Below are positions 26,687 to 38,195 of a stretch of 64,000 nucleotides of DNA, piece by piece. The notes under the pieces are model-generated. The model saw only the letters and a list, made by a program, of their open reading frames with translations. It was not told the origin of the DNA and did not search any database. Made by a program: the position numbers and the translations under genes. Origin of the DNA: Flavobacteriales bacterium UBA1694 (lineage in GTDB: Bacteria; Bacteroidota; Bacteroidia; Flavobacteriales; Weeksellaceae). The stretch is taken from assembly GCA_002319955.1 (NCBI GenBank), contig DCJS01000043.1, positions 1 through 64,000 on the forward strand, written 5' to 3'. Every line of letters begins with the position of its first letter. Positions within the stretch are counted from its first letter, which is position 1.

Positions 26687-27160
26687 CTAAGAGCCAGCCA
26701 AATCACTAATTTGTGACTGAGTCAGTCGATAGACATCCCACTCGTCCATCGCGACAGCTCCAAGGCTTTTGTAAAATTCTATTGACGGCGTATTCCACTT
26801 TAAAACAGACCATTCCATGCGTCCGCAGTCTTTTTGCTTTGCGCGAAGTGCCAGCGCCTTAAGTAATTGTTTTCCATACCCCTTTGAGCGGTGCTCCGAT
26901 TCAACGTAGAGATCTTCTAAGTAGAGTCCTGGTTTGCCTACGAAAGTCGAAAAGTTGAAAAAATAGAGGGCAAATCCTACGGGTACTTCATTTTGCTCTG
27001 CAATAATCACATGGGCATAGTTGAGATCAAAGATTTGGCGTTCTAATTCCTTTGGCGTCGTTAGAACGTCTTGTTCCATTTTTTCATAAACCGCCAATTT
27101 TTTAATTAAATCATAAATGAGTTGGGCGTCGGTTCTTTGGGCATTTCTTATTCTGAACAT
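26687..27160 (-). CDS. GNAT family N-acetyltransferase (SSAT-like)
   Basis: A 157-residue acetyltransferase. The layout matches spermidine/spermine- and thialysine-acetyltransferase-like GNAT proteins: IRNAQRTDAQLIYDLIKKLA at the start, LYLEDLYVESEHRSKGYGKQ as the acetyl-CoA loop (Q/RxxGxG/A), then MEWSVLKWNTPSIEFYKSLG. The likely acceptor is an amine, but the substrate is inferred from family resemblance only. It stands alone between the E2 terminator and the rpsF promoter. Confidence 0.85.
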   Translation of the reverse strand: MFRIRNAQRTDAQLIYDLIKKLAVYEKMEQDVLTTPKELERQIFDLNYAHVIIAEQNEVPVGFALYFFNFSTFVGKPGLYLEDLYVESEHRSKGYGKQLLKALALRAKQKDCGRMEWSVLKWNTPSIEFYKSLGAVAMDEWDVYRLTQSQISDLAGS

Positions 27161-27202
27161 AGTGGTATAATGAAAAAAAATTAAAATAGTGACAATATAA
27201 TT

Positions 27203-27240
27203 AAAAAAAGACTGCCATATTTAAAATTAAGGCAGTCTTT
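27203..27240 (-). terminator. Terminator of the E2 gene
   Basis: AAAGACTGCC and GGCAGTCTTT pair perfectly around a 14-nt loop; read on the minus strand the stem is followed by T7. Confidence 0.88.
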
Positions 27241-27260
27241 ATATATATAGTATAATACAA

Positions 27261-28589
27261 TTATACTTCCGTGTTCATGTCCCAGTTTTCCAGATAGTCG
27301 TTTACTTGTTTTAAGAACAGGCCTCCAAGGGAGCCATCCACAACACGGTGGTCGTAGGAATGTGACATAAACATCAGTTGACGAATCGCAATGACATCGC
27401 CGTCTGGTGTTTCTAGAACCGCTGGTTTTTTAACAATCGCGCCAATGGCCATAATGGCCACTTGTGGCTGGGGGATAATAGGAGTTCCCATTAAGTTTCC
27501 AAAGCTGCCTACGTTTGAAATTGTGTAGGTGGCGCCTTGAGTGTCCTCAGGACGTAATTTCTTAGAACGGGCGCGCGTGGCAAGATCGTTAATCGCTTTG
27601 GCAAGTCCAGAGAGCGAAAGTTGGTCCGCATTTTTAATGACGGGTACAATTAAATTGCCGTCGGGCATCGCCGTTGCCATTCCGATATTAATATTTTTTT
27701 TCTTGATGATTTTGTCCCCATCAACAGAGACATTAATCATTGGGAAATCTTGGATCGCTTTTACAATTGCCTTAACGAATATTGGCATAAAGGTAAGACG
27801 CTCGCCTTCTCTTTTTTCAAATAGCGCTTTATTTTTCGCTCTCCATCGCACCACGTTGGTTACATCGGTTTCGATGAATGAAGTGACGTGCGGAGCCGTT
27901 CGTTTGCTGTTGACCATCGCTTCAGCGATGATTTTTCTTACGCGGTCCATTGGGATGATCTCATCGCCTGGCGCCACATATACTGGGGCAATCTTAACGG
28001 GCGCAGTCTCAACTGCTGGCGTTGAAGGTAATGGAATTGGGATGGCCGTTGCGGTCTTAGCGCTACCACGGGTTGCTAAAAACTGCAGAATATCTTCCTT
28101 TGTAATGCGCGCTTCTTGTCCGGTTCCTCTTATGGTCTGAAGTTCAGCCGCAGTAATTTTTTCTTGTTCAACGATTGATTTAACTAGAGGGGAAAGGTAA
28201 TTACCCTTGTTTCCTTCCGTATTTTTAGCAAGGCTTAAAGGTTTTTCAAGTTCCGCAACCTGCTCCTGTGTAAGAGTTGGAATCTGAGAGATGACCTCTT
28301 CAATTGGTTTCTCTTGCTGGGTTTGCTCCGCACTTACTGAGCCTTCACCTTGGGTTTCTAAAATGGCAATGGCCTCGCCAACTTTCGCCACTTCGTCTTT
28401 TTGCTTAAGAATCTTGATTATCTTTCCAGACACTGGCGTTGGAACGTCGGAGTCTACCTTGTCTGTGGCAATTTCGACCACCGAATCGTCTTCGTTTACC
28501 GAGTCTCCTTCGTTAAATAACCAACTGATAATTGTAGCTTCCATGACGCCTTCGCCCATGCTTGGAAGTAATAATTTGTATTCTGCCAT
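27261..28589 (-). CDS. Dihydrolipoyl acyltransferase (E2) of a 2-oxoacid dehydrogenase complex
   Basis: A 442-residue E2 core protein. One lipoyl domain (about 1-78) with K44 in TDKVDSDVPTP, a peripheral-subunit-binding domain (about 131-171, YLSPLVKSIV ... ARITKEDILQFL), linkers rich in Pro/Ala, and a catalytic domain with H414 and D418 in HSYDHRVVDG. The DKVDSDVPTP form resembles branched-chain E2 proteins of Bacteroidota, but pyruvate or 2-oxoglutarate cannot be excluded. No E1 or E3 gene is adjacent, and terminators show it is transcribed alone. Confidence 0.92.
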   Translation of the reverse strand: MAEYKLLLPSMGEGVMEATIISWLFNEGDSVNEDDSVVEIATDKVDSDVPTPVSGKIIKILKQKDEVAKVGEAIAILETQGEGSVSAEQTQQEKPIEEVISQIPTLTQEQVAELEKPLSLAKNTEGNKGNYLSPLVKSIVEQEKITAAELQTIRGTGQEARITKEDILQFLATRGSAKTATAIPIPLPSTPAVETAPVKIAPVYVAPGDEIIPMDRVRKIIAEAMVNSKRTAPHVTSFIETDVTNVVRWRAKNKALFEKREGERLTFMPIFVKAIVKAIQDFPMINVSVDGDKIIKKKNINIGMATAMPDGNLIVPVIKNADQLSLSGLAKAINDLATRARSKKLRPEDTQGATYTISNVGSFGNLMGTPIIPQPQVAIMAIGAIVKKPAVLETPDGDVIAIRQLMFMSHSYDHRVVDGSLGGLFLKQVNDYLENWDMNTEV

Positions 28590-28941
28590 TTTATTCTATT
28601 TTGGAATTTTACAAATATATAAATTTTCAGTTACAAAAATTATGAAATTAATAATTCACAAAATATTAACCAGATTATTGGGATTGAAATAATTCAAATT
28701 CGCACTCTAGAGTTCCTTAGAGTGCGTGTTGTTTCGTCTTGTATTCGAGATGATACGAGGCGGTTTAGGGGCGAATTTAGTCGTATTGGCTTATCTGGGA
28801 TAAGTCAAAAACGGAGTCAAGTCCTTTCAATAAGTCAATTTGTGAACTTTGCCAGACTTATGGTTTTGTTTTTTTGCCGTTTTGGATTTGGCGGTTATTA
28901 TAGAAAAAATATCGAAATTTTCAGCGAATTAATACTCAGTT
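28590..28941. other. 352-bp gene-free region between E2 and lipB
   Basis: It holds the E2 -7 box (TATATTTG on the minus strand at 28612-28619) and a 9-bp perfect hairpin at 28701-28726 (CGCACTCTA / TAGAGTGCG). I see no convincing gene: a frame from 28722 on the plus strand runs into lipB antisense and lacks protein-like composition. Confidence 0.5.
28701..28726. terminator. Hairpin, possibly the lipB terminator
   Basis: A 9-bp perfect stem with an 8-nt loop. No clean T-tract on either strand, so this is only a candidate. Confidence 0.4.
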
Positions 28942-29685
28942 TTACTGGGCTATTTTTTCACAATAGTGTAAAAATTCAGAGCCAAACACGGCATTAAAAT
29001 GGGTTTGAATTTTATTTTTGACCTCCGTAATGTCCTCTGTGGAAAATTCTTTTCCAAGCTCTCTTTGTAAGGAGCTAACCGCTTTGCCTTTAATGCCGCA
29101 GGGAATAATGTATTCAAAGTAGCTTAAATCGGTCATGACATTAAGGGCGAAGCCATGCATGGTTACCCACTTGGAGGTTTTCACGCCCATGGCGCAAATT
29201 TTACGGGCAAATGGCCGGCCCACATCAAGCCATACGCCGGTTTCACCTTCGCTTCTTTCGCCTTTGAGTCCGTACTCCTCGAGTACGCGGATAATAACCT
29301 CTTCCAAATTTCGCATGTATAAATGGATGTCGGATTGAAAGTTGTCAAGATCGATAATAGGGTAGCCCACAATTTGCCCAAACCCGTGGTAGGTGATATC
29401 ACCGCCTCGGTTGGTTTGAATAAAGGTGGCATTGAGCTGATCAAGTTTTTCTTGATCGATTAGCATGTTATGGGAATCTCCACTTTTTCCAATTGTGTAA
29501 ACGTGAGGGTGCTCAACAAATAGAAAATAATTGGGCGTTGTTTCTTGAATGCCGTCTGTGCGGTCTCTGTTCTTTAATTTTAACTCAATAATTGATTTCA
29601 TTAAAGTTTCTTGATACTCAAAAGCCTCTGGATAGTCCATGAGTCCGAGATCACGAAAGAGTAAAGTTTTATTTTGGGTGGTCAT
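28942..29685 (-). CDS. lipB: Lipoyl(octanoyl) transferase
   Basis: A 247-residue cytosolic enzyme that moves octanoyl groups from acyl carrier protein to E2 and H-protein lysines. NRGGDITYHGFGQ (92-104), the lysine K162 in RKICAMG and the catalytic C196 in IIPCGI are all present. It lies near an E2 gene that needs lipoylation, but in a separate transcription unit. TAAATTTG at 29703-29710 (minus) is a likely -7 box. Confidence 0.95.
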   Translation of the reverse strand: MTTQNKTLLFRDLGLMDYPEAFEYQETLMKSIIELKLKNRDRTDGIQETTPNYFLFVEHPHVYTIGKSGDSHNMLIDQEKLDQLNATFIQTNRGGDITYHGFGQIVGYPIIDLDNFQSDIHLYMRNLEEVIIRVLEEYGLKGERSEGETGVWLDVGRPFARKICAMGVKTSKWVTMHGFALNVMTDLSYFEYIIPCGIKGKAVSSLQRELGKEFSTEDITEVKNKIQTHFNAVFGSEFLHYCEKIAQ

Positions 29686-29733
29686 TGCAGGGAATTAAAA
29701 GTCAAATTTAAGAAAAATCGTATGCATGAAATA

Positions 29734-30303
29734 CTAATTCAATAGAAAATTGCTAACAAGGGTCCTTCCATCCGGCGTTAGAATACTCTCTGGATGGTAC
29801 TGCACACCGTGCAAATCGTACACTTTATGCTGTAAAGAGAGAATCGTGCCTTGGGAGTCAACCGATGTTACCTCAAGCTGTGAGGGGAAATTTAGCGGGT
29901 CAACAACCCAACTGTGGTAGCGTCCAACGGTAATTTGATCTGGAAGGTTTTGAAGGAGTTTTGCCCCTGGTAGAATTCGGGTAGCCGTGGTCGAAATTCC
30001 GTGGTAAACTTCATTCGAGTTTAGGAGCTGTCCACCAAAACTCTCCGCAATAGCCTGCATGCCTAGGCACACACCTAAGATGGGTTTTTCTTTATGCAGT
30101 TCTTTTATCACCTGAAGAAGGCTTCCAGCCTCGCTAGGTACGCCTGGGCCTGGAGAAAGCACCAACTTATCAAATTTCCGAGCAAATTCTAAATTGAACG
30201 CATCGTTCTTAACAATCGTGATGCGCTGGTCTAAAATACGTTCGATCAGTTGCGAGAGGGTATACGTAAAACTGTCGTAGTTATCAATAAGTAATATCTT
30301 CAA
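29734..30303 (-). CDS. pabA: Aminodeoxychorismate/anthranilate synthase glutamine amidotransferase
   Basis: A 189-residue class I glutamine amidotransferase that supplies ammonia for p-aminobenzoate or anthranilate synthesis. LLIDNYDSFTYTL, LSPGPG, GVCLGMQ with nucleophile C79, and HPES with H170 and E172 are all visible. The first codon must be TTG at 30303, since the family N-terminus KILLIDNYD follows it directly and no ATG is available. It is not next to trpE or pabB; PabA, TrpG or both roles are possible. A palindrome lies in its promoter. Confidence 0.92.
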   Translation of the reverse strand: MKILLIDNYDSFTYTLSQLIERILDQRITIVKNDAFNLEFARKFDKLVLSPGPGVPSEAGSLLQVIKELHKEKPILGVCLGMQAIAESFGGQLLNSNEVYHGISTTATRILPGAKLLQNLPDQITVGRYHSWVVDPLNFPSQLEVTSVDSQGTILSLQHKVYDLHGVQYHPESILTPDGRTLVSNFLLN

Positions 30304-30318
30304 CTTTCAAATTATATG

Positions 30319-30347
30319 CAAATTTAGGCAATTGCCTCCACTACAAA
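30319..30347 (-). promoter_or_regulatory. pabA/trpG promoter with 12-bp palindrome
   Basis: TTTG (30344-30347), a 17-base spacer and TAAATTTG (30319-30326) on the minus strand. The perfect palindrome AGGCAATTGCCT (30326-30337) fills most of the spacer and could be an operator. Confidence 0.52.
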
Positions 30348-30414
30348 AAGCCCAGTTCGGTTTTGATTTACAAAGGACTCCTTAACGCCACAACTTTTTA
30401 CTTCGCTTTCCAAG

Positions 30415-30444
30415 TTTAAGATCCGTAAATTTTCACTATTTTTG
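30415..30444 (+). promoter_or_regulatory. Promoter of lysS
   Basis: TTTA (30415-30418), an 18-base spacer and TATTTTTG (30437-30444), 19 nt before the start codon. Confidence 0.48.
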
Positions 30445-30463
30445 CATTCTTAAATTCTTAACA

Positions 30464-32161
30464 ATGTCATTATCAGAACAGGAAATTATTCGTCGTGAAA
30501 AATTACAAAAACTAGTAGAGATGGGAATCGACGCGTTTCCTGCGGCTGAGTATAAAGTCTCTCATACCACGAAGGAAATTAAAGAGTCTTTTAAAGAAGG
30601 ATTAAGTGTCACGGTGGCTGGTCGACTCATGTCGCGAAGAATTCAAGGAAAAGCAAGTTTTGCAGAACTTCAAGATTCTGAAGGAAAACTACAAGTTTAT
30701 TTTAACCGCGATGAAATTTGTCCTGGAGAGGATAAAACTCTTTATAATGAGGTGTACAAGCACCTTTTGGATATTGGTGATATTATCGGCATCAAAGGAG
30801 AGCTTTTTATGACCCAAGTAGGGGAAATGACCATTATGGTGAAAGAGTTTACGCTATTGACCAAAGCGCTTCGTCCCTTACCTCAAGCAAAAACGGATGA
30901 GAATGGGGTGATTCACGATGCGTTTAACGATCCCGAACTTCGGTACCGTCAGCGTTATGTGGATTTAACCGTGAATCCTCACGTCAAGGAGGTCTTTATC
31001 AAACGAACCAAAGTGTATAACGCCATGCGTTATTTCTTTAATAAGGCTGGGTATTTTGAGGTAGAAACCCCAATCTTACAGGCTATTCCTGGTGGGGCTG
31101 CAGCCAGACCGTTTACCACCCACCATAACACTCTGGATATCCCTTTGTATCTAAGAATCGCCAATGAATTGTATTTAAAGCGGCTTATTGTAGGAGGCTT
31201 TGACGGCGTGTATGAATTTTCGAAAAATTTCCGAAATGAAGGCATGGACCGTACACACAATCCTGAGTTTACCGTTATGGAAATTTACGTCGCTTATAAA
31301 GACTACAATTGGATGATGGATTTCACAGAGCAGTTCCTCGAGTACTGCGCCGTGGAGGTGAACGGAAAACCAGAGTCCACTTTTGGTGAGCATCAAATTA
31401 ACTGGAAAGCGCCTTATCCACGAGTTTCCATGACGCAAGCCATACTAAAGTATACCGGTTTTGACATCACAGGAAAATCTGAGCAGGAGTTATTTGACTT
31501 TGCGAAATCGATCGGAATTGAAGTCAATGAAAGTATGGGGAAAGGCAAACTAATAGACGAAATATTTGGAGAGAAATGCGAAGGGCATTTTATTCAACCC
31601 ACCTTTATAACGGATTATCCTGTGGAAATGTCTCCACTGACCAAGAAGCACCGAACCCAAGAAGGACTCACCGAGCGTTTTGAGCTTATGGTCTGTGGTA
31701 AAGAGCTTGCGAATGCCTACTCAGAGCTGAATGACCCAATTGACCAGCGCGAGCGTTTTGAACAGCAGCTCTCGCTTTTAGAACGTGGGGACGATGAGGC
31801 CATGTTCATTGACCAGGACTTCTTAAGAGCCCTTGAGTATGGAATGCCGCCAACGGCTGGATTAGGGATCGGAATGGACCGGTTGGTTATGTTTTTAACT
31901 AACAATGTGTCGATTCAGGATGTGCTGTTTTTCCCTCAAATGAGACCGGAAAAGGCAACTCCGAGCGTTGAGCTTGGAGCAGATGAAGAATTGATTCTAG
32001 AGCTTCTTAAAAAGCACTCTGAGCCTCAAAATTTGCAAGACCTCAAGTTGGCCTCGCAGCTTTCAGGTAAAAAATGGGATAAAGCGACAAAAACCTTAAC
32101 GAAGAATCAATTAATTAAAATTGAAAAAGTAGAGGACGTTTTAACGGCGTCACTTCCTTAA
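30464..32161 (+). CDS. lysS: Lysyl-tRNA synthetase (class II)
   Basis: A 565-residue synthetase. An N-terminal OB-fold tRNA-binding domain ([19 protein letters not shown]) precedes the class II catalytic domain: motif 1 near [13 protein letters not shown], motif 2 at [14 protein letters not shown], motif 3 at [13 protein letters not shown]. About 65 extra C-terminal residues (after FFPQMRPEK) are not in the E. coli enzyme but such tails occur in Flavobacteriia. It has its own promoter and terminator. Confidence 0.96.
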   Translation: MSLSEQEIIRREKLQKLVEMGIDAFPAAEYKVSHTTKEIKESFKEGLSVTVAGRLMSRRIQGKASFAELQDSEGKLQVYFNRDEICPGEDKTLYNEVYKHLLDIGDIIGIKGELFMTQVGEMTIMVKEFTLLTKALRPLPQAKTDENGVIHDAFNDPELRYRQRYVDLTVNPHVKEVFIKRTKVYNAMRYFFNKAGYFEVETPILQAIPGGAAARPFTTHHNTLDIPLYLRIANELYLKRLIVGGFDGVYEFSKNFRNEGMDRTHNPEFTVMEIYVAYKDYNWMMDFTEQFLEYCAVEVNGKPESTFGEHQINWKAPYPRVSMTQAILKYTGFDITGKSEQELFDFAKSIGIEVNESMGKGKLIDEIFGEKCEGHFIQPTFITDYPVEMSPLTKKHRTQEGLTERFELMVCGKELANAYSELNDPIDQRERFEQQLSLLERGDDEAMFIDQDFLRALEYGMPPTAGLGIGMDRLVMFLTNNVSIQDVLFFPQMRPEKATPSVELGADEELILELLKKHSEPQNLQDLKLASQLSGKKWDKATKTLTKNQLIKIEKVEDVLTASLP

Positions 32162-34439
<2,278 letters not shown>

Positions 34440-34469
34440 TTAAAGATCTTAATCTCTAAGATACTATTT

Positions 34470-34498
34470 AATGCTCTGCCTATGCAGAGCATTTCTCT
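34470..34498 (+). terminator. Terminator of gyrB
   Basis: AATGCTCTGC and GCAGAGCATT form a perfect 10-bp stem with a CTAT loop, followed by a pyrimidine-rich TTTCTCTT tract. Confidence 0.82.
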
Positions 34499-34572
34499 TC
34501 TAAGTCGAAGAACTTGAGTCTTTTGGAGCCTTATTTGCATAGTCAATTAGTCAAACACACAAAATCCCAACT

Positions 34573-35385
34573 ATGAAGTCACTCTCTATTTCCGTCTTTG
34601 TAATGCTTTTAGGTCTGTTATCCTGTACGAAAACCACCACAAGTGAATCGGGTAGTTCGAAGGATAGTTTAGCCCTGGGGAATCAAAATGAGGTGTTCTC
34701 CTACGATTCATTAACGGTTGGCGATTCTTTAGCCGTAAGTGATTCAATAGATGCAAAGTATAGACAAAAAGTGATCGTCTTTACGGGTCTTGATAAACCG
34801 GTATTAGACAGTTTGTATAAAGGGGAACTTTACGATAGTATTGCCCCACAAGTTTCGTACACGCGGGCTGAGGTTCAGAGTCTTTTAGACGAACGCAAAG
34901 CCACGTACTACACTCAAACAAAGGCCGATGTCTTTGATTTTCTTCCTGGCATGCATCAAACCTGGGATCGAATCTCTGAAATGGCTGTTGTGGGGGTAGA
35001 GAATCAGTATCTAACCGTGCATTATAAAGGCTACGGCTACACCGGTGGAGCCCACGGGTATGCGTACGACTTATTCAAAGTCGTTGACCTTGAAAATCAG
35101 AAGAAAATGCAGCTTGAAGATGTGCTCGATCTTGCAAAAGTGGATTGGAATAAAGTGCTCTTAGCGCATGCTGATGAAAGAAAAACCAATTTCTTTGAGC
35201 CGCAAAAACTGTCTTACACTCAAAATTTTCACTTTGACCACAAAGGTCTGACCTTCACCTATAACCAATACGAGATTGCCGCCTATGTGTATGGCATCAT
35301 TTCCATTGAAATTCCTTATACCGCAATTTATTCAGCTCTTAGACCCGAGTTCAAAGAACGTATGGGTCTTGAGGCCCCTGAGTAA
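34573..35385 (+). CDS. Lipoprotein with RsiV-like DUF4163/DUF3298 domains
   Basis: A 270-residue envelope lipoprotein. The signal ends in a lipobox (LLSC, C18), followed by a Ser/Thr/Asp-rich linker of about 45 residues. YTGGAHGYAYDLFKVVDLENQ and the C-terminal FTYNQYEIAAYVYGIISIEI, then PYTAI, match the DUF3298 pattern found in RsiV and in many secreted Bacteroidota proteins. RsiV binds lysozyme in Bacillus; whether this protein does is unknown. It precedes the lipid kinase by 40 bp and may be cotranscribed. Confidence 0.82.
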   Translation: MKSLSISVFVMLLGLLSCTKTTTSESGSSKDSLALGNQNEVFSYDSLTVGDSLAVSDSIDAKYRQKVIVFTGLDKPVLDSLYKGELYDSIAPQVSYTRAEVQSLLDERKATYYTQTKADVFDFLPGMHQTWDRISEMAVVGVENQYLTVHYKGYGYTGGAHGYAYDLFKVVDLENQKKMQLEDVLDLAKVDWNKVLLAHADERKTNFFEPQKLSYTQNFHFDHKGLTFTYNQYEIAAYVYGIISIEIPYTAIYSALRPEFKERMGLEAPE

Positions 35386-35425
35386 ACCCATTTAATTTAA
35401 TTCGAAACGAGAGAGTTTATACCGA

Positions 35426-36277
35426 ATGAACCGTACCGCCTTTGTCATTAACCCCAGTTCTGCAAAAAAGCAGTCTGAAGCCTTTGTTCAGCAATTGAAA
35501 AAAAAGGTAAGTCCGTTGAATTACCACGTTTCTAAGTCCGTGGAAGATACGGCGCAGTATATAGAGCAAAATAGGTCTTTAATTGACGTCTTTGTTGCCG
35601 TTGGCGGCGATGGGACGATTGCTTCAGTGGCTAAGAATCTCGTGAATACCGAGAGCATTTTAGCGGTTTTTCCCGCTGGATCTGGCAACGGATTCTCAAA
35701 TGAGACCCATTTTGACACGACGTTAGAGGCTTTGATTGAAAAGCTTCGTGTGGGTAAAACCCGTAAAATAGACACTTTTAAAATCGGTTCACATTTGTCG
35801 ATAAATGTTTCAGGGACTGGATTTGACGCCGATATAGCTCAAGAATTCGAAAAAACCTCCAGAGGGTTTGCAAACTATATAAAAGTCTCTGCAAAGGCCT
35901 TTTTTAATTCAAAGCCAATAAAAATTCAGTTCCACAGCGCCGAACTCGAGCCCTATAGCGGCACGTACTTAATGTTGAATATTGCCAACACAAGGCAGTT
36001 TGGGAACCACGCTTACATTGCCCCTAATGCAAGTAAAAGTGATGGCCTTGTTGATATTGTGCTCGTTAAAAAATTCCCTTTAATGTATGGCCTGCGCTTT
36101 GCGCTGCGAATGTTTCGTAAAACCTTAAAAACGGACCGCTACCTTACGTACCTGCCCGTCTCAGAGGCGGAATTCTCCGTTAATACCACCAGCTTTCAAT
36201 TAGATGGTGAATACGTGGAGATTGCTTCGCCTGTAAGAATTGAAGTCTTACCTAAGAGTTTGAAAATTTTAGTCTAA
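35426..36277 (+). CDS. Diacylglycerol/lipid kinase family protein
   Basis: A 283-residue YegS/DagK-type lipid kinase. The N-terminus is FVINPSSAKK, the nucleotide loop is GGDGT at 60-64 in FVAVGGDGTIASV, and FPAGSGNGFSNE is the second family motif. A C-terminal beta-rich domain includes FQLDGEYVE. The acceptor lipid is not predictable. It converges on ggt with 5 bp between stop codons and no clear terminator. Confidence 0.9.
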   Translation: MNRTAFVINPSSAKKQSEAFVQQLKKKVSPLNYHVSKSVEDTAQYIEQNRSLIDVFVAVGGDGTIASVAKNLVNTESILAVFPAGSGNGFSNETHFDTTLEALIEKLRVGKTRKIDTFKIGSHLSINVSGTGFDADIAQEFEKTSRGFANYIKVSAKAFFNSKPIKIQFHSAELEPYSGTYLMLNIANTRQFGNHAYIAPNASKSDGLVDIVLVKKFPLMYGLRFALRMFRKTLKTDRYLTYLPVSEAEFSVNTTSFQLDGEYVEIASPVRIEVLPKSLKILV

Positions 36278-36282
36278 AAGAA

Positions 36283-37968
36283 TTACTCACTAGCGACCGA
36301 GTCGTCACCGCGCGAGTCTGCCACACCAATGGCACGGCTACTTGACTCCACTAAAATCACTTCCGTTCTTCCAATCTGATTCACGGGTTGAAAAATATAG
36401 TTTTTTGATTTCAAAGCCTTAATAGCAGCCCGGTTCAAGCCCTTTTCAACTAGGACTGTTTCCGGAAGCCACTGGTGGTGGAACTTCGGGGCGTTTACAG
36501 CCCGATTTGGTGTTAATTTAAAATCAATTATTCCCACAATAGTCTGGTAAACGGACGTTGGAATGGTGGTGCCTCCGGGGGTGCCAACCACGAGGTAGGG
36601 CTTAGAGTCTTTTAATACGATTGTTGGGGTCATCGAGGAAAGCATCCGTTTACCTGGGGCAATGGCATTTGCCGCGCCACCCACGGCTCCAAACATATTA
36701 GGGACGCCTGGCTTAATGGAGAAGTCATCCATTTCATTATTGAGAAAGAACCCGGTTTCAGGGGAAATCACTTTACTTCCATAGAGCCCATTTAAGGTGG
36801 TGGTAACCGACACAGCGTTTTGGGCTTTGTCGATGATAGAAATATGCGTGGTTTCGGTGCTTTCAGTTTGAACCGGTATGATCTCACCAACCTCAGCGCT
36901 TGGCGTGGCAGAAAGGTGGTTAAAGCTTTTCCAACGTGATTTTAAATAGGCCTCGGAGGTCAGCAGCTCCGTTGGGTCTTTAACGAAATCAGGATCGCCC
37001 ATGTATTGGGCGCGGTCCGCAAAGGCGCGGCGCTCGGCTTCAATCATAATTTGCATGGCTTGTGGAGAATGGAATTTAAATTGATCTAGATGCCCATAGC
37101 TGCTCATTTTAAGCATTTGTGCCAAGAGGATTCCACCACTTGAAGGAAGTGGCATTGTGACAATCGAAAACCCTTTGTAGGGGAATTCAAGAGGCGCACG
37201 ATCGGCCACTTTATAATTTTTGAGGTCATTTAGAGTTAGGATACCATTTTGTGCCTTGATTCCTTTAACAAGTAAGTTGGCTGTGGTTCCCTCGTAAAAT
37301 CCCTTTTCTCCCAGAGCTTGAATTCGTTTGAGCGTTGTGGCAAGATCCTTTTGAATTAAAAGGTCTCCGGATTTCCATGGGCTGGCTTTAACAAAAGGAA
37401 TCGGCTGTGAATTATGTTTAAGAAATGCCTCTTTCTGTGCGTTGAGTAGATCGGCCTCTCGCTTCGTGATGGCAAATCCATTTTGAGCAAGCTTAATGGC
37501 AGGCTCAATAAGTTGGGCCATTGGAAGAACACCGTGCTTGAGTGTGGCGAAAAATCCTGCTACAGAACCGGGAATTCCTACGGCAAGTCCACCGTCCTGT
37601 GAAAGTGTGGTATCCGCGTTCCCATGCGCATCGAGATACATATCACGTGAGGATTTTTCAGGGGCCGTTTCCCGGAAATCGATTGTAAATTTCTCGCCGG
37701 TGTTTTTCACTCCGACTAGAAACCCACCGCCTCCTAAATTACCGGCTTGAGGATACACGACTGCTAGGGCAAGTTGCGTGGCAATCGACGCGTCAAAGGC
37801 GTTGCCGCCCGCTCTAAGGATTTCTGCACCCACTTCGCTCGCTAGGGGGTGCGCAGAGACAACAAGTCCTTTGTTCTGAGCATGAATCTCTTTGTGAATA
37901 GTGTAATCCAGTGACTGACCAAAACAAAAGGCTGAAACGAACAGCGAGAGGAAGAGTAATTTTTTCAT
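36283..37968 (-). CDS. ggt: Gamma-glutamyltransferase
   Basis: A 561-residue secreted precursor. A signal peptide (1-18, ending AFCFGQ) is followed by the large subunit. The self-cleavage nucleophile is T373 in ETTHIS, giving a small subunit of about 189 residues with TTTLNGLYGS, MDDFS and GTPGGTTIPT. It cleaves glutathione and other gamma-glutamyl compounds in the periplasm. The ATG at 37968 begins the signal peptide; a longer upstream frame was rejected. Confidence 0.95.
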   Translation of the reverse strand: MKKLLFLSLFVSAFCFGQSLDYTIHKEIHAQNKGLVVSAHPLASEVGAEILRAGGNAFDASIATQLALAVVYPQAGNLGGGGFLVGVKNTGEKFTIDFRETAPEKSSRDMYLDAHGNADTTLSQDGGLAVGIPGSVAGFFATLKHGVLPMAQLIEPAIKLAQNGFAITKREADLLNAQKEAFLKHNSQPIPFVKASPWKSGDLLIQKDLATTLKRIQALGEKGFYEGTTANLLVKGIKAQNGILTLNDLKNYKVADRAPLEFPYKGFSIVTMPLPSSGGILLAQMLKMSSYGHLDQFKFHSPQAMQIMIEAERRAFADRAQYMGDPDFVKDPTELLTSEAYLKSRWKSFNHLSATPSAEVGEIIPVQTESTETTHISIIDKAQNAVSVTTTLNGLYGSKVISPETGFFLNNEMDDFSIKPGVPNMFGAVGGAANAIAPGKRMLSSMTPTIVLKDSKPYLVVGTPGGTTIPTSVYQTIVGIIDFKLTPNRAVNAPKFHHQWLPETVLVEKGLNRAAIKALKSKNYIFQPVNQIGRTEVILVESSSRAIGVADSRGDDSVASE

Positions 37969-38154
37969 AGGGAAAACCAATAAGAGTTGAGTTTTATCAA
38001 GCCAGACGATAAAGGTAAGAACAAGTTCGAAATTGACGGGCATTGTGCCCATAAATTTATCGATTAAAGCACTGCTCGTATAGCCATTGCGCCCTATTAG
38101 GCAGCTTGTTGGGAGACAGCAAAGGATTTGCTTTTTTTATTTGGCTTTATTTTC

Positions 38155-38162
38155 TATTTTTG
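38155..38162 (+). promoter_or_regulatory. -7 box of the threonine dehydrogenase gene
   Basis: TATTTTTG, 33 nt before the ATG; a TTTG at 38127-38130 is present but 24 bases away, which is long for this promoter class. Confidence 0.4.
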
Positions 38163-38195
38163 TCTCCACAACCCTTAATTTTAAAGCACCCTCTA

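Noticed and set aside
27541..28140. 199-codon plus-strand frame
   Set aside because: Entirely antisense to the E2 gene, whose catalytic and lipoyl motifs are intact; a shadow frame.
28722..28997. 91-codon plus-strand frame
   Set aside because: Starts inside the arm of a hairpin, runs antisense into the end of lipB, and its peptide shows no domain or coherent composition.
38106..38195. TTG start 30 codons upstream of the threonine dehydrogenase
   Set aside because: The added peptide contains the promoter region (TATTTTTG at 38155) and precedes the Rossmann fold start; ATG at 38196 fits better.
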